From Xanthomonas indica (GTDB lineage: Bacteria; Pseudomonadota; Gammaproteobacteria; Xanthomonadales; Xanthomonadaceae), in NCBI RefSeq assembly GCF_040529045.1, contig NZ_CP131914.1, positions 1 through 64,000 on the forward strand: a stretch of DNA of 64,000 nt. The letters run 5' to 3'. A program made the translations under genes and the position numbers. This document shows positions 18,286 to 27,538 of the stretch, in pieces. Position 1 is the first letter of the stretch. Every line of letters begins with the position of its first letter. The notes beneath the pieces were generated by a model. That model saw only the letters and a program-made list of their open reading frames with translations. It was not told where the DNA came from and made no database searches.

Positions 18286-18319
18286 CACGCCCGACCATCG
18301 ATCGCGGTGGCCGGGCGTG
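18286..18319 (+). terminator. Hairpin after the metalloprotease gene
   Basis: Arms CACGCCCGACCA and TGGCCGGGCGTG (one mismatch) enclose a 10-base loop, 12 bases after the stop codon. There is no T-run, so termination here would be weak or factor-dependent. Confidence 0.45.
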
Positions 18320-18958
18320 TGACGATGGAGATCGGCAAGCGCGTGCATTGCACCGACCCACGCCGACACAGCGCTGCCGAGAGCGCGGCGATCGTCACGC
18401 AAGCGCCACGTGGCCGAGCCCTGCACGTGCGTGCTGTGCGCATCGTCGGCACGCACCCGCGGAGGCGCAGCGATCGGCCCGCGCAGCACCCGCATGGCCG
18501 CGGCGATGACGCCATGGCGACGACGGTGCGCTAACGGCGCTGCCCTATACTGCGCGCCCCACTCGACGCCCCATGTCGGCATGCCGGTCGTCCGCATCGT
18601 GACGCCGCGCGTGCGATCCACGACGGCAGACGGCGCCCCCCAGTTCCGTGCCCGTTTTCGTCTTCTCTTCCCTGCGTCCAATGCCGCCTTCACCGCCAGC
18701 CGCCACCGCGGACGGCGCAGCGCCTGCATGCTCACGGATCCTCGGCGCCCAACGATGGCGCCGCCTGCGAGCGCATGGCACGCCGCACCTGCGCTGCCGC
18801 GCCGCGCGGGAAGCGAACAGGGCCTTGCAGCCATCGGCGCGCGGCGCCGCGATCCGCGGTGGCGAGACGGCATGCCTGCGTCACCCGCGTGGGCCGGTCG
18901 TTTGCGCCGCAACGGCACCGGCTCCGCTTATCACTTCCCTTCTGATCCGAGACGTCCC
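18320..18958. other. Intergenic region with no recognised gene
   Basis: About 640 bases with open frames on both strands, but only Arg-rich translations typical of GC-rich non-coding DNA. A TATACT box at 18546-18551 stands out and could be a -10 element reading rightward, although it lies 410 bases before the next convincing start and no clear -35 box accompanies it. Confidence 0.4.
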
Positions 18959-20935
18959 ATGCATCCCGCCATGTCCGTCGCGCAAGCCGTGCGCGCCGAT
19001 CTGACCCCCTTCCAACATGACCTGCTCGCCCAAGACTTCGACGCGGTGGACGCGCAATTGCGGACGCTGCTCGCCGCGACCGACGCCGCCGGCGAGGCGA
19101 GGCTGTACGCGCGGATCGTAGAAGAGACCGGTGCACTCGCGGCGGCCCGCCCCGGTGCGCTGCCAGCCCTGCTGGACGCATGGCAACAACAGTCTCCGGA
19201 CAGTCTGGCACCGCGGCTCCTGCGCTGCGCCTGTTGGGAGCGGCGGGCGCTGCAGGCGCGTGGCACGGGCTGGGCGGAAGGCGTCGGCGCGGCGCAGTGG
19301 CAGGCGGTGCGCCACGCGCAATGGCACTTGTTTGCAGACGCGCTGCAGTTGATGGCGCGGTCTCCGCTGCCGTGGATCCTCGGCACGCTGCTCACCCGCA
19401 GCGTGCAGGTCTTCGGCGAACCGGACTGGCTGACGCACTGGCGATGCGACGGCGTGCATCCCAGCGACAACGACACGCTCGATGCGGCGGACGCGCGGGA
19501 CCTCGCGTCCCTCGGCCTGCCCGCGGTACTGCCCGCGCCACTGCACGCGCCGGACGGCAGGACAGACCCCGGTGACCCCGTGCCGCCGGCAGGGTTCTGG
19601 CTGTCGCTGACGCTGCGCCACAGCGGCCATGGACTCGCGGCCTTGCTGTCCTACGCCACGCTGCACACTCCACGCTGGGGCGGCAGCCGCGAAGAGATCC
19701 TCGCGCTGGCCGAAGGGCCGCTGGCCGCCCGCCTCGACCCTGGCGAACGTCAGCGTCTGCGCCTGGTCGCCTGGCTCGACGCGATCGACGTGGACAGCAT
19801 CGACACCGACGACGCCGAGGCGATCGCGCAGGCGGTGCAACACGGACATGCCATGTTGCAGCGTACGCACGACGATGGCGACCGTGCGCAGCTGCATCTG
19901 CAGTTGGCGGAGCTGTACAGCTTCGCCGAGCAGCCGGACCAGGCCGTTCCCCACCTGTCGGCCGTCGCCGCGTTGCCGGCGCCGTTGCGCCTGGACGATC
20001 ACCAACTGCTGCGGGCGTTGCATGCTGCGGTGCATGGCGGACACCTGCAGGCCGACTGGCTGGGCGCCCTGGCCGCGCGCAGCTGCACGCAGAGCGCGCA
20101 TGCGGCCGTGCTCTACGGCCTGCTGTGCGATACCGGCTGGGGAGGCGTGCAGCGCGATCCGGCCATCGCCGAGGCGTGGTACCGGCACGCCGCCACGCTC
20201 GCACCGCTGCCCGCGCCGGAAGAGGTGTGCCCGTTCAACGACGTCTACTACGCCTTCGACGAGCAGGTGCAGCACGGTCCACTGCAGCACATGGCCAACT
20301 GCGGTGCCGAACTCGGCTATCCGGAAATGCAGTTCGCCCTGGGCTATCGTTCTTTCGAGGACGAGGACCACTACGACCCGGCGCTGGCGATCCACTGGTA
20401 CCGGCGCGCGGCCGAACACGGTTTTCCGCGGGCCGCGTACAACCTCAGCCTGGTGTACGACCGCGGCATCGAACAGGGGGGTATCGCCGGGCTGGCACCC
20501 GACGAACTGGTGCGCCTGTCCAACGACTGCGAGATCGCCTGCCTGGAAGCCACCGCGGCCATGCCGACGCTGTCCGAACGCGCGATCCGCCGCGCCAATG
20601 CCTGTGTGCACGGCCTGCGCCACTTCCTCGCCCACCACGACGACGACCCGGCGCGGATCGAGCGCATCCTGGGCGTGCTCACCCGGTTCGCGCACGCCGG
20701 CTGGGCGGAGGCCATGCGCGGCCTCGGCTACTTCCATGGCACGACCTCCAATCCCACCTGGCAGGACTTCGACCGTGCGGTGCGCTGGTGCGAGGCGGCC
20801 TGTCGGCTGGCGCCGGACGATGCCGACAACCTGGCGCTGCGGCAGACCCTGCAGGGCGACGGCTGGCTGGCGAAGCGGCGCTATGCGCGGGCGGCGGCGC
20901 GGGCCGCTGAGCGGGCGCCCGCTCTACCGCACTGA
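18959..20935 (+). CDS. Sel1-repeat-containing protein of unknown function
   Basis: This 658-residue protein begins at the ATG at 18959 (MHPAMSVAQAV); a second ATG four codons later is also possible and neither has a strong ribosome binding site. It has no signal peptide or membrane segment. The sequence is almost entirely helical. At least one clear Sel1/TPR-like unit occurs near residues 460-510 (YPEMQFALGYRSFEDEDHYDPALAIHWYRRAAEHGFPRAAYN split over two helices), with a related one near the C-terminus. Such proteins usually act as protein-binding scaffolds. The N-terminal half resembles uncharacterised DUF4034-type proteins only loosely. Function unknown. Confidence 0.75.
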   Translation: MHPAMSVAQAVRADLTPFQHDLLAQDFDAVDAQLRTLLAATDAAGEARLYARIVEETGALAAARPGALPALLDAWQQQSPDSLAPRLLRCACWERRALQARGTGWAEGVGAAQWQAVRHAQWHLFADALQLMARSPLPWILGTLLTRSVQVFGEPDWLTHWRCDGVHPSDNDTLDAADARDLASLGLPAVLPAPLHAPDGRTDPGDPVPPAGFWLSLTLRHSGHGLAALLSYATLHTPRWGGSREEILALAEGPLAARLDPGERQRLRLVAWLDAIDVDSIDTDDAEAIAQAVQHGHAMLQRTHDDGDRAQLHLQLAELYSFAEQPDQAVPHLSAVAALPAPLRLDDHQLLRALHAAVHGGHLQADWLGALAARSCTQSAHAAVLYGLLCDTGWGGVQRDPAIAEAWYRHAATLAPLPAPEEVCPFNDVYYAFDEQVQHGPLQHMANCGAELGYPEMQFALGYRSFEDEDHYDPALAIHWYRRAAEHGFPRAAYNLSLVYDRGIEQGGIAGLAPDELVRLSNDCEIACLEATAAMPTLSERAIRRANACVHGLRHFLAHHDDDPARIERILGVLTRFAHAGWAEAMRGLGYFHGTTSNPTWQDFDRAVRWCEAACRLAPDDADNLALRQTLQGDGWLAKRRYARAAARAAERAPALPH

Positions 20936-21018
20936 GCGCGCCTTCACCCGTCCGCGCGCGGTCGGCGATACTGCACGCCCGCCGTGACCCGCATGGCCTG
21001 CCGCTGCCCGTCTCCCCG

Positions 21019-22305
21019 ATGTCGTTCGCTTCCCTCGGTCTGTCGTCCGCGCTGTATCCCGCCTTCGCCGCCGCGCTTGCGCGCGCCGGCTGGCAGACGC
21101 CCACGCCGATCCAGCAGCAGGCGGTGCCGCTGATCGTCGCCGGCCACGACCTGCTGGCCATGGCGCAGACCGGTTCCGGCAAGACCGCGGCGTTCGCGCT
21201 GCCGTTGCTGCAGGCCTGCGCGCAGGCGGCCAGGCCGGCGCGCTCCACCCGCGTGCTCGTCCTGGTGCCGACCCGCGAACTGGCGGTGCAGGTCGCCGAC
21301 ACCTTCGTCGCGCTGGGCCTGGAACTGCCGCGGCGGCCACGGGTGGTGGTGGCGGTCGGCGGAGTCTCGATCAATCCGCAGATGCTGGCGCTGCGCGGTG
21401 GTGCCGATGTGGTGGTGGCCACGCCCGGGCGCCTGCTGGACCTGCTGGAGCAGCGCGCCCTGCACTTGGACGCGGTGGCGCACCTGGTGCTGGACGAGGC
21501 CGACCGTCTGCTCGATCTGGGTTTCGGCGCCGAACTGGAGCGGCTGCTGCGCCTGCTGCCGCCGACGCGGCAGACCCTGCTGTTCTCGGCCACGGTGCCG
21601 GCGCCGATCGCGGCGCTGGCCACGCGCCTGCTGCGCGCGCCGCGGCGGATCGGCGACGCCGCCGACGCCGCACCGATTCCGGCGACGCTGCGCCAGCGCG
21701 CGATCGAGGTCGACAGTGCGCGGCGCCTGGCCCTGCTGCAGCATCTGCTGGAACACGAAGCCTGGCCGCGCGCGTTGGTGTTCGTGGCCAGCCGGCGCAG
21801 CGCCGAACAGGTCGCCACCGCCCTGAGCAAGGCCGGCATCGCCGCGCAATCGCTGCATGGCGAACTGGCGCAGGGCCGGCGCCAGCGCACCCTGGACGCG
21901 TTCCGCCAGCAGCAGCTGCGCGTGCTGGTGACCACCGACCTGGCCGCGCGCGGCATCGACATCGCCGCGCTGCCGGTGGTGGTGAACTACGACCTGCCGC
22001 GTTCCACCGCGGACTACACCCATCGGATCGGCCGCAGCGCGCGCGCCGGCGCCGAGGGTCAGGCGCTGAGCTTCGTCGATGCGGCCAGCGCGGCGCATCT
22101 GCGCCTGATCGAAAAACGCCAGGGCGTGCGCGTGCCGCGCGAACGCATCCCCGGTTTCAAGCCGACGCCGGCACCGCTCCCGGCGGCCGCACAGACCACG
22201 GAGGTCGCAGCCTCCACCGGCGGCATCAAGGGCAAGCGGCCGAGCAAGAAGGACCGGCTGCGCGCGGCACGTGCGCAGGACGGAGAACCGCCCGCGAGCG
22301 GCTGA
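21019..22305 (+). CDS. DEAD-box RNA helicase (RhlE-like)
   Basis: The 428-residue ATP-dependent RNA helicase has all core motifs: Q motif (GWQTPTPIQQQAVP), Walker A (AQTGSGKT), motif Ia (PTRELAVQV), motif II DEAD (VLDEADRLLDLGFG), motif III SAT (LLFSATVP), motif IV/V (TDLAARGIDI) and motif VI (HRIGRSARAG). The C-terminal tail of about 55 residues is Pro/Ala-rich and ends with a basic KGKRPSKKDRLRAAR patch suited to RNA binding. The length and tail fit RhlE-type helicases, which act in ribosome maturation or RNA decay. It stands alone. Confidence 0.92.
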   Translation: MSFASLGLSSALYPAFAAALARAGWQTPTPIQQQAVPLIVAGHDLLAMAQTGSGKTAAFALPLLQACAQAARPARSTRVLVLVPTRELAVQVADTFVALGLELPRRPRVVVAVGGVSINPQMLALRGGADVVVATPGRLLDLLEQRALHLDAVAHLVLDEADRLLDLGFGAELERLLRLLPPTRQTLLFSATVPAPIAALATRLLRAPRRIGDAADAAPIPATLRQRAIEVDSARRLALLQHLLEHEAWPRALVFVASRRSAEQVATALSKAGIAAQSLHGELAQGRRQRTLDAFRQQQLRVLVTTDLAARGIDIAALPVVVNYDLPRSTADYTHRIGRSARAGAEGQALSFVDAASAAHLRLIEKRQGVRVPRERIPGFKPTPAPLPAAAQTTEVAASTGGIKGKRPSKKDRLRAARAQDGEPPASG

Positions 22306-22350
22306 GCGGCGCCGCGCGGGCCCCGACGCAGCGGGCGCGCCGGATCGCGC

Positions 22351-22680
22351 TCAGTCCTCGAAGAGGTCGTGCCCGCTCTCGTCCTGGCCGCCCTTGGCCC
22401 GCGGCGGCCGCGTGCACGCCCGGCTGCGGATTTCCACGTAGAACTGTTCGCCGCCGGCAGCGACCAACGCGTCGACCGCGCGCAGCAGCTCGGCCGGCGG
22501 CAGCACCGCGGCGGTGGCTTCCTCGGTGCCGAACAACGTGTCGAAGTCCCAGTAGTCGGCACCGGCCGGCAGGGTCTTGCGGCGTTCGCGGCGGATGTAC
22601 TTGCGGATGTCGTGCTTGGCGGCGTCGAGCAGGCGGTCGGGATGCTTGCCTTCGATGCGGAGCCGGTAGGTCTTCTTCAC
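22351..22680 (-). CDS. DUF6172 family protein
   Basis: This 109-residue conserved protein starts at a GTG (22680), with AGGA 9 bases upstream. The family start is normally MKKT, and here it reads VKKTYRLRIEGKHPDRLLDAAKHDIRKY. The remaining core is RRERRKTLPAGADYWDFDTLFG, AAELL-type helices and GGEQFYVEI, ending in an acidic DESGHDLFED tail. The family is uncharacterised and the basic RRERRK patch suggests nucleic-acid contact at most. It converges on the helicase gene. Confidence 0.85.
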   Translation of the reverse strand: MKKTYRLRIEGKHPDRLLDAAKHDIRKYIRRERRKTLPAGADYWDFDTLFGTEEATAAVLPPAELLRAVDALVAAGGEQFYVEIRSRACTRPPRAKGGQDESGHDLFED

Positions 22681-22847
22681 TGCGGGAAATCCTGGAAAGG
22701 GAATGCGGCGGCCAGCGCAGCGCGGCGGCGCGGCGGGCGCACCGGCAGGCGGCGCGTGCCACGGGCCGCCATGGTGCCAGAAGCGGCCGCGCGCTGTGGA
22801 ATGCGCGGATAATGGGCGCACGCCCCACCGCCATGCAGGAGCCACCG

Positions 22848-23609
22848 ATGACCGATCCGTCCGCCTTCGCCGGGTACCGCGTCCTCGTCGCCGGCGCCAG
22901 CCGCGGCATCGGCCTCGCCATCGCCGACGCCTTCGCCCGCCACGGCGCCGCCGTGGCGATCTGCGCGCGCAGTGCCGCGCCGCTGGCCGACGCCGCCGCA
23001 CACTTGCAGCACCATGGCCACCCGGTCGCCTCGCAGTGCTGCGACCTGGCCGACCCCGCACAGATCGAGGGCTGGGTGGCGCAGGCCGCAGACGCGCTGG
23101 GCGGCATCGACGTGATGATCAACAACGCCTCCGGCTACGGCCATGGCGACGACGATGCCAGCTGGCAGGCCGGCTTCGACATCGACCTGATGGCCGCGGT
23201 GCGCTGCAACCGCGCCGCGCTGCCACGGCTGCGCGCCAGCGGCCGCGGCTGCATCCTCAACATCAGTTCGATCAACGGCCTGCGGCCGACGCCACGCGTG
23301 CCGGCGTATTCGGCGGCGAAGGCGGCGCTGAACTACTACACGACCACGCTGGCGACGCAGCTGGCGCGCGAGCGGATCCGGGTCAATGCGATCGCGCCCG
23401 GTTCCATCGAGTTCCCCGGCGGCCTGTGGGAGCAGCGCCGCCAGCAGCAGCCCGAGCTGTACCGGCACATCCGCGCCAGCATTCCGTTCGGCGCCTTCGG
23501 CGCACTCGACGATGTCGCCAACGCGGCCCTGTTCCTGGCCTCGCCGCAGGCGCGCTGGATCACCGGCCAGGTGCTGGCGGTGGACGGCGGACAATCGCTG
23601 GGCGCCTAG
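22848..23609 (+). CDS. Short-chain dehydrogenase/reductase
   Basis: The 253-residue NAD(P)-dependent oxidoreductase starts at the ATG at 22848 behind AGGAG. It carries the classical SDR motifs: cofactor-binding GASRGIGLA, NNASG, catalytic Ser in NISSINGL, YSAAK with the catalytic Tyr and Lys, and PGSIEFPGG. The C-terminal QVLAVDGGQSLGA is typical of 3-oxoacyl-reductase-like members. The substrate cannot be told. It is a single gene. Confidence 0.9.
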   Translation: MTDPSAFAGYRVLVAGASRGIGLAIADAFARHGAAVAICARSAAPLADAAAHLQHHGHPVASQCCDLADPAQIEGWVAQAADALGGIDVMINNASGYGHGDDDASWQAGFDIDLMAAVRCNRAALPRLRASGRGCILNISSINGLRPTPRVPAYSAAKAALNYYTTTLATQLARERIRVNAIAPGSIEFPGGLWEQRRQQQPELYRHIRASIPFGAFGALDDVANAALFLASPQARWITGQVLAVDGGQSLGA

Positions 23610-23785
23610 GCGGGTCGCGCGTACGTCCGCGGCCAATGCACGCGAGCGCGCTACGGCGAGCGTGGGCTGCACGCGATGCGGTGCTGATGTGGCCTGGCGA
23701 CGACGCCGCGCTGCAGACGATCGCCCCATGGCTTGGCTGTCGCTATCGCACACGCAATGCTGCGAACTCGCGCACGCTCTCCACT

Positions 23786-23817
23786 CCCGAATCCCCAATC
23801 CCCAATCCCCAATCCCG
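23786..23817. repeat. AATCCCC-type intergenic repeat, family C
   Basis: A run of direct repeats of the form CCCGAATCCCCAATCCCC sits just before the convergent NAD(P)-binding protein gene. Related arms occur at 29172-29264 and 35783-35905. Confidence 0.75.
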
Positions 23818-23821
23818 GCTC

Positions 23822-24454
23822 CTACACCAACTGCGCCGCCTCGATCACCTGCACGCCCGGACGCGGCTGCAGCGCGGCCGCGACCAGCGCCGCGGCGATG
23901 CGCTCGGCCGGATTGATCCGGTAGCGCCGCGGCAGCAGCGGCCCCAGCGCGCGCAGCACCAGGCTGGCGGCATGTTCACCGCGACGGCGTTGCGCACGTT
24001 CGCCGCCGATCAGGCCCGGCCGCACCAGGGTCAGCGAGGGATAGCCGAGCGCACGCAGGTCGTTCTCCAGCTCGCCCTTGACGCGGTTGTAGAACGCCCA
24101 TGAGCGCGGATTCGCCCCCAGCGCGGAGTTGAGCGCGAAGGCCTCGGCCCCGTGCTGGCGCAGTCGCTGCGCGATCGCCAGCGGATAGTCGTGATCGACC
24201 CGACGGAATGCCTCGCGCGAGCCGGCCTGGCGCATCGTGGTGCCGAGCGCGCAGATCGCCGCATCCACCTGCCACCACGGCGCCTGCGCCGGCAATGCAT
24301 CGAAGTCCAGTACCAGGTTGTGCAGCTTGGAATGGGTCAGGCCCAGCGCGCGCCGGGTCGGCGCGATCACCGCGCTGCACGCAGGCTCGGCCAGCAACTG
24401 GGTCAGCGCATGACCACCGACCAGGCCGGTGGCGCCGGCGAGCAGGATTTTCAT
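23822..24454 (-). CDS. NAD(P)H-binding protein (atypical SDR, NmrA/HTATIP2-like)
   Basis: The 210-residue single-domain Rossmann protein has the N-terminal dinucleotide motif GATGLVGGH, a central ICALGTTMRQAGS segment, FALNSALGANPRSWAFYNRVKGELE with the YxxxK-type Tyr and Lys, and LVRPGLIGG. This arrangement matches atypical SDRs of the oxidoreductase HTATIP2 group found widely in proteobacteria. The role is unknown, perhaps redox sensing or a reductase. It ends next to a block of AATCCCC repeats. Confidence 0.85.
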   Translation of the reverse strand: MKILLAGATGLVGGHALTQLLAEPACSAVIAPTRRALGLTHSKLHNLVLDFDALPAQAPWWQVDAAICALGTTMRQAGSREAFRRVDHDYPLAIAQRLRQHGAEAFALNSALGANPRSWAFYNRVKGELENDLRALGYPSLTLVRPGLIGGERAQRRRGEHAASLVLRALGPLLPRRYRINPAERIAAALVAAALQPRPGVQVIEAAQLV

Positions 24455-24544
24455 GGAAACGTCCTTGGAGGCTGGCGGGGGAGGTTCCGACTATCGCAGG
24501 GAGGACGGGAAGGTGCTGTCGGGGGTGCTTGTGTGCGGGTGTGG

Positions 24545-24902
24545 TCCACGAGGCGCTGCGCGCTCCCACCCTCACCCCAACCCCTCTCCCGGCGGGAGAG
24601 GGGCTATGGGCGCGCGGCTGTTCCCTTCTCCCGTCGGGAGAAGGTGCCCCGAAGGGGCGGATGAGGGTACGGGCGCAAGCCAGGCTTTCTCCCTACACGC
24701 CAACGCGCGGCCAAATGCATCAGCACGACACCGTGCAACTGGCGTCCAGGATCCACGAGGCGCTGCGCGCCCCTACCCTCACCCCAACCCCTCTCCCGGG
24801 GGGAGAGGGGCCATGGGCCCACGGCTGTTCCCTTCTCCCGTCGGGAGAAGGTGCCCCGAAGGGGCGGATGAGGGTACGGGCGCAAGCCAGGCTTCCTCCC
24901 TA
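24545..24902. repeat. Two direct copies of a composite palindromic element
   Basis: Copies of about 152 bases begin at 24545 and 24752 (period 207). Each contains a CCCTCTCCC/GGGAGAGGGG stem, a CTTCTCCC/GGGAGAAGG stem and a GCCCC/GGGGC stem, bounded by ACCCTCA and TGAGGGT. They fill most of the 605-base gap between the NAD(P)-binding protein gene and the sugar kinase gene. Confidence 0.9.
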
Positions 24903-25059
24903 GATAAGGGTCCAAGCGCCAGCCAGGCCTCCACCCCACACGGCAGCCCACCGCTCCGCCCACCTCAACCCCGCCCGGTCGCCGCGCCGCAGCAGGTACG
25001 CCACAATAGCCGCCCCATCGCGCCGGCCGGCGCGCTGCAACCTGACGAGGAGCGGTTCG

Positions 25060-25986
25060 ATGTTCGTGGTGTGCGGAGAGGCCTTGTACGACATCTTCAT
25101 CGACGGCTATGCCGGCACCTCGGTCGGGATGACCGCGCGCCAGGGCGGTTCGCCGTTCAACGTGGCCATCGGCCTGGCCCGCCTGGGCGCGCCGTCGGCG
25201 TTGTTCACCGGCCTGTCCACCGATCCGCTCGGCCGCCAGCTGCGCGCCACCCTCGAAGGCGAAGGCGTGGCCCTGGACTACTGCATCGACAAGCGCGAGG
25301 CGACCACCCTGGTGATGGTCGCGCTCGACGCCGGCGGCGTGCCCAACTACGCCTTCTACGGCACCGGCTGCGCCGACCGCGCGCTGACCGAAGCCGACCT
25401 GCCGGCGCTGGACGCGCGCGTCGGCGGCCTGCATTTCGGCTCCTACACCCTGGTCGCCGAGACCACCGCCAGCACCTTCCAGGCGCTGGCCGAGCGCGAA
25501 CGCGGGCAGCGGCTGATCTCGCTGGACCCCAACGTGCGGCCGACGGTGGAGCCGGACATGGCGGTGTGGCGCGCGCGACTGGCGCGCTGGATCGCGTTGG
25601 CGCACGTGGTCAAGGTCAGCCAGGAAGACATCGAACTGCTGTATCCGCAGCAGGATCCGTTCGCCGTCGCCCGCAGCTGGCTGCAGCAGGGGCCGTCGCT
25701 GGTGGTGATGACCCTGGGCGGCGACGGCGCCGTGGCCTGGCGCGGCGACAGCGAAGCGCGCGTGCCCGGCCGCGTGGTGCAGGTGGCCGATACCGTGGGC
25801 GCCGGCGACAGCTTCCAGGCGGCGTTGCTGCAGCAGTTGCCCGATCCGGCCGCGCTGGCGGCGCTGGGCAGTGAGCCGGCCGCGCTGGAGCGCCTGCTGC
25901 AGTTCTGCGTGGCCGCCGCGGCGATCAACTGCACCCGCGCCGGCGCCAATCCGCCCAGCCTGGACGAGGTCCGCGCCGCGCTCTGA
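25060..25986 (+). CDS. PfkB-family carbohydrate kinase (fructokinase-like)
   Basis: The 308-residue ribokinase-fold sugar kinase has the N-terminal CGEALYDIF strand, the substrate-binding GGSPFNVAIGLARLG motif (PfkB signature 1) and the C-terminal DTVGAGDSFQAALL motif (signature 2) with the catalytic Asp near residue 250. LDPNVRP also fits fructokinases. It is probably a fructokinase, although related kinases act on other hexoses. The ATG at 25060 follows GAGGAG at slightly long spacing. The downstream MgtC-like gene is 91 bases away. Confidence 0.88.
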   Translation: MFVVCGEALYDIFIDGYAGTSVGMTARQGGSPFNVAIGLARLGAPSALFTGLSTDPLGRQLRATLEGEGVALDYCIDKREATTLVMVALDAGGVPNYAFYGTGCADRALTEADLPALDARVGGLHFGSYTLVAETTASTFQALAERERGQRLISLDPNVRPTVEPDMAVWRARLARWIALAHVVKVSQEDIELLYPQQDPFAVARSWLQQGPSLVVMTLGGDGAVAWRGDSEARVPGRVVQVADTVGAGDSFQAALLQQLPDPAALAALGSEPAALERLLQFCVAAAAINCTRAGANPPSLDEVRAAL

Positions 25987-26077
25987 CCCCGCCCCACGGC
26001 GTGCGCGGCATGCCCGCGGCCGGCGTCCCTATGATGGGCCGGCCGTCCACGGCGCCTCATCCACCAGGAGACCTGCC

Positions 26078-26578
26078 TTGATCGACCTGTCCGACATCGC
26101 CGTGCGCCTGGGCATCGCCGCGCTCGCCGGCGCGGCGATCGGGTTGAACCGCGACCTGCACGGCAAGCCGATCGGCATCCGCACGTTGGGCCTGGTCGGC
26201 CTGGCCACCGCGATGGTGGTGCTGCTGGCCGACCCGCTGGGCAAGGGCGGCTTCACCGACGCCGGCAGCCGTGTCATCCAGGGCATCCTGACCGGCATCG
26301 GCTTCCTCGGCGCCGGCGTGATCTATCACACCCAGAAACACGTCCGGGTGCATGGCCTGACCAGCGCCGCCTGCGTCTGGCTCACCGCCTGCATCGGCAT
26401 CATGTGCGGCGCCGGCCAGTGGCAGATCGTGGCCGTGTCGCTGGCCATCGCCTTCGTCATCCTGTTGTTCGGCGGCCGCGTCGAGCGCGCGTTGCACACG
26501 GTCCTGGGCGGCAAGCCGCACGGTGCCGCGGCGACCGATCAGTCGTCGGAGGACGGCCCGCACCAGCCCGGCAAGTAG
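26078..26578 (+). CDS. MgtC/SapB family membrane protein
   Basis: The 166-residue protein starts at a TTG (26078), with AGGAG 7 bases upstream; no ATG in this frame is suitably placed. Four hydrophobic segments cover residues about 8-140, with the family core LNRDLHGKPIGIRTLGLVGLATAM, GILTGIGFLGAGVIY and GLTSAACVWLTACIGIMCGAG. The C-terminus is a short hydrophilic tail. MgtC-like proteins are linked to survival in low magnesium and in host cells, and some inhibit F-type ATP synthase. The precise role of this short form is not shown. Confidence 0.88.
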   Translation: MIDLSDIAVRLGIAALAGAAIGLNRDLHGKPIGIRTLGLVGLATAMVVLLADPLGKGGFTDAGSRVIQGILTGIGFLGAGVIYHTQKHVRVHGLTSAACVWLTACIGIMCGAGQWQIVAVSLAIAFVILLFGGRVERALHTVLGGKPHGAAATDQSSEDGPHQPGK

Positions 26579-27165
26579 CTCGCGTCCCGGCTCCTGGCGA
26601 GCGCGAGCGCGGTCTCCACGGCGCGGGCGAAATCCTCCTTGACGTCGCGGCGTCGCAGCCGGCGGCGGAACAGGTCGGCCCACAGGAATTCGCTGAACGG
26701 GATGGTGTCCTTGGCGTAGCCGCCCGCGCGCCGGACCTCGCCGGCGAGGCTGCGGTAGGGGTCGTCCTTCAGGTCCGCGATCGACGTGGGCATGTCCTTG
26801 AACGGACGGCGCTCGCCCTTGGCGTCGTAGGGATAGGCCCAGCGCCGATGATCCAGCACGCTCCACAGCGCGGCCTTGTCGACCACGCTGAGGTCGGCGA
26901 TCACCGTGACCAGGATGTCCTTCACCCCTTCGTCGTGCAGCGCCCGCGCCAGATGGTGGTGGTCGACCACGTAGTACCTGCCGTCCGGCCCCAGCACCAC
27001 CGGGATCATGTGCGTGCCGAGCAGTTCGGCCTGCGTGTGCCTGGACGCATGCGCGCGCCAGCGCTTGCGCTTCTCCTTGACCTCGCGCATGCCCACGGTC
27101 ATCTGCGTGGGGCGCAGGGACAGGATCGGGACCGGGTGCAGCAGCGGTTCGCGGGAATCGGCCAT
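26539..27165 (-). CDS. ParB-like nuclease-domain protein
   Basis: This 208-residue protein starts at the ATG at 27165 behind GGAG. It matches the putative ParB-like nuclease group (ParBc_2 type): an N-terminal PILSLRPTQMTVGMREVKEKR segment, LLGTHMIPVVLGPDGRYYVVDHHHLARAL with a conserved His-rich turn, then TVIADLSVVDK and a helical C-terminus. It is not the chromosomal ParB, because it is short, lacks the helix-turn-helix and has no ParA partner. The 3' end overlaps the end of the MgtC-like gene by 40 bases in convergent orientation. Function unknown. Confidence 0.85.
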   Translation of the reverse strand: MADSREPLLHPVPILSLRPTQMTVGMREVKEKRKRWRAHASRHTQAELLGTHMIPVVLGPDGRYYVVDHHHLARALHDEGVKDILVTVIADLSVVDKAALWSVLDHRRWAYPYDAKGERRPFKDMPTSIADLKDDPYRSLAGEVRRAGGYAKDTIPFSEFLWADLFRRRLRRRDVKEDFARAVETALALARSRDASYLPGWCGPSSDD

Positions 27166-27258
27166 GCGTAGTCTCCGTGGAGGTGGGGGGCGCCGCGGGA
27201 GGCGCGGCCGCCAGAGTGCCAGCGCCTTGGGCGTTCTGCACAGCGCCATTGCACGCGC

Positions 27259-27413
27259 TCCCCTCTCCCACCGGGAGAGGGGTTGGGGGTGAGGGTGCGA
27301 CCGCCAGGGAACCTCGTCCCCAGACACGTCCCTAGCCACCCGACCCTCATCCGCCCCTTCGGGGCACCTTCTCCCCGAGGTAGAAGGAAGCAAGGGGCCG
27401 GGGTGAGGGTGCG
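27259..27413. repeat. Composite palindromic element of the CCCTCTCCC family
   Basis: It contains the CCCTCTCCC/GGGAGAGGGG stem, a GCCCC/GGGGC stem and TGAGGGTGCGAC at both ends of the block. It fills much of the 373-base gap between the ParB-like gene and the diguanylate cyclase gene. Confidence 0.85.
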
Positions 27414-27538
27414 ACGGCAATGGAGTGCGCTTCACAGACCCACCGTCCGCCGGCTCAAGCGCGCACCGCCGGCGCCGATATCCAGATCCTGAGCGCCACC
27501 ATGGGCGGCGCATTGACCTTGGGGAGGAACCGGCTGGC

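Noticed and set aside
26539-27165. Chromosome-partitioning ParB
   Set aside because: There is no ParA neighbour, no helix-turn-helix and no nearby parS-like site. Only the nuclease-like N-terminal pattern is shared.
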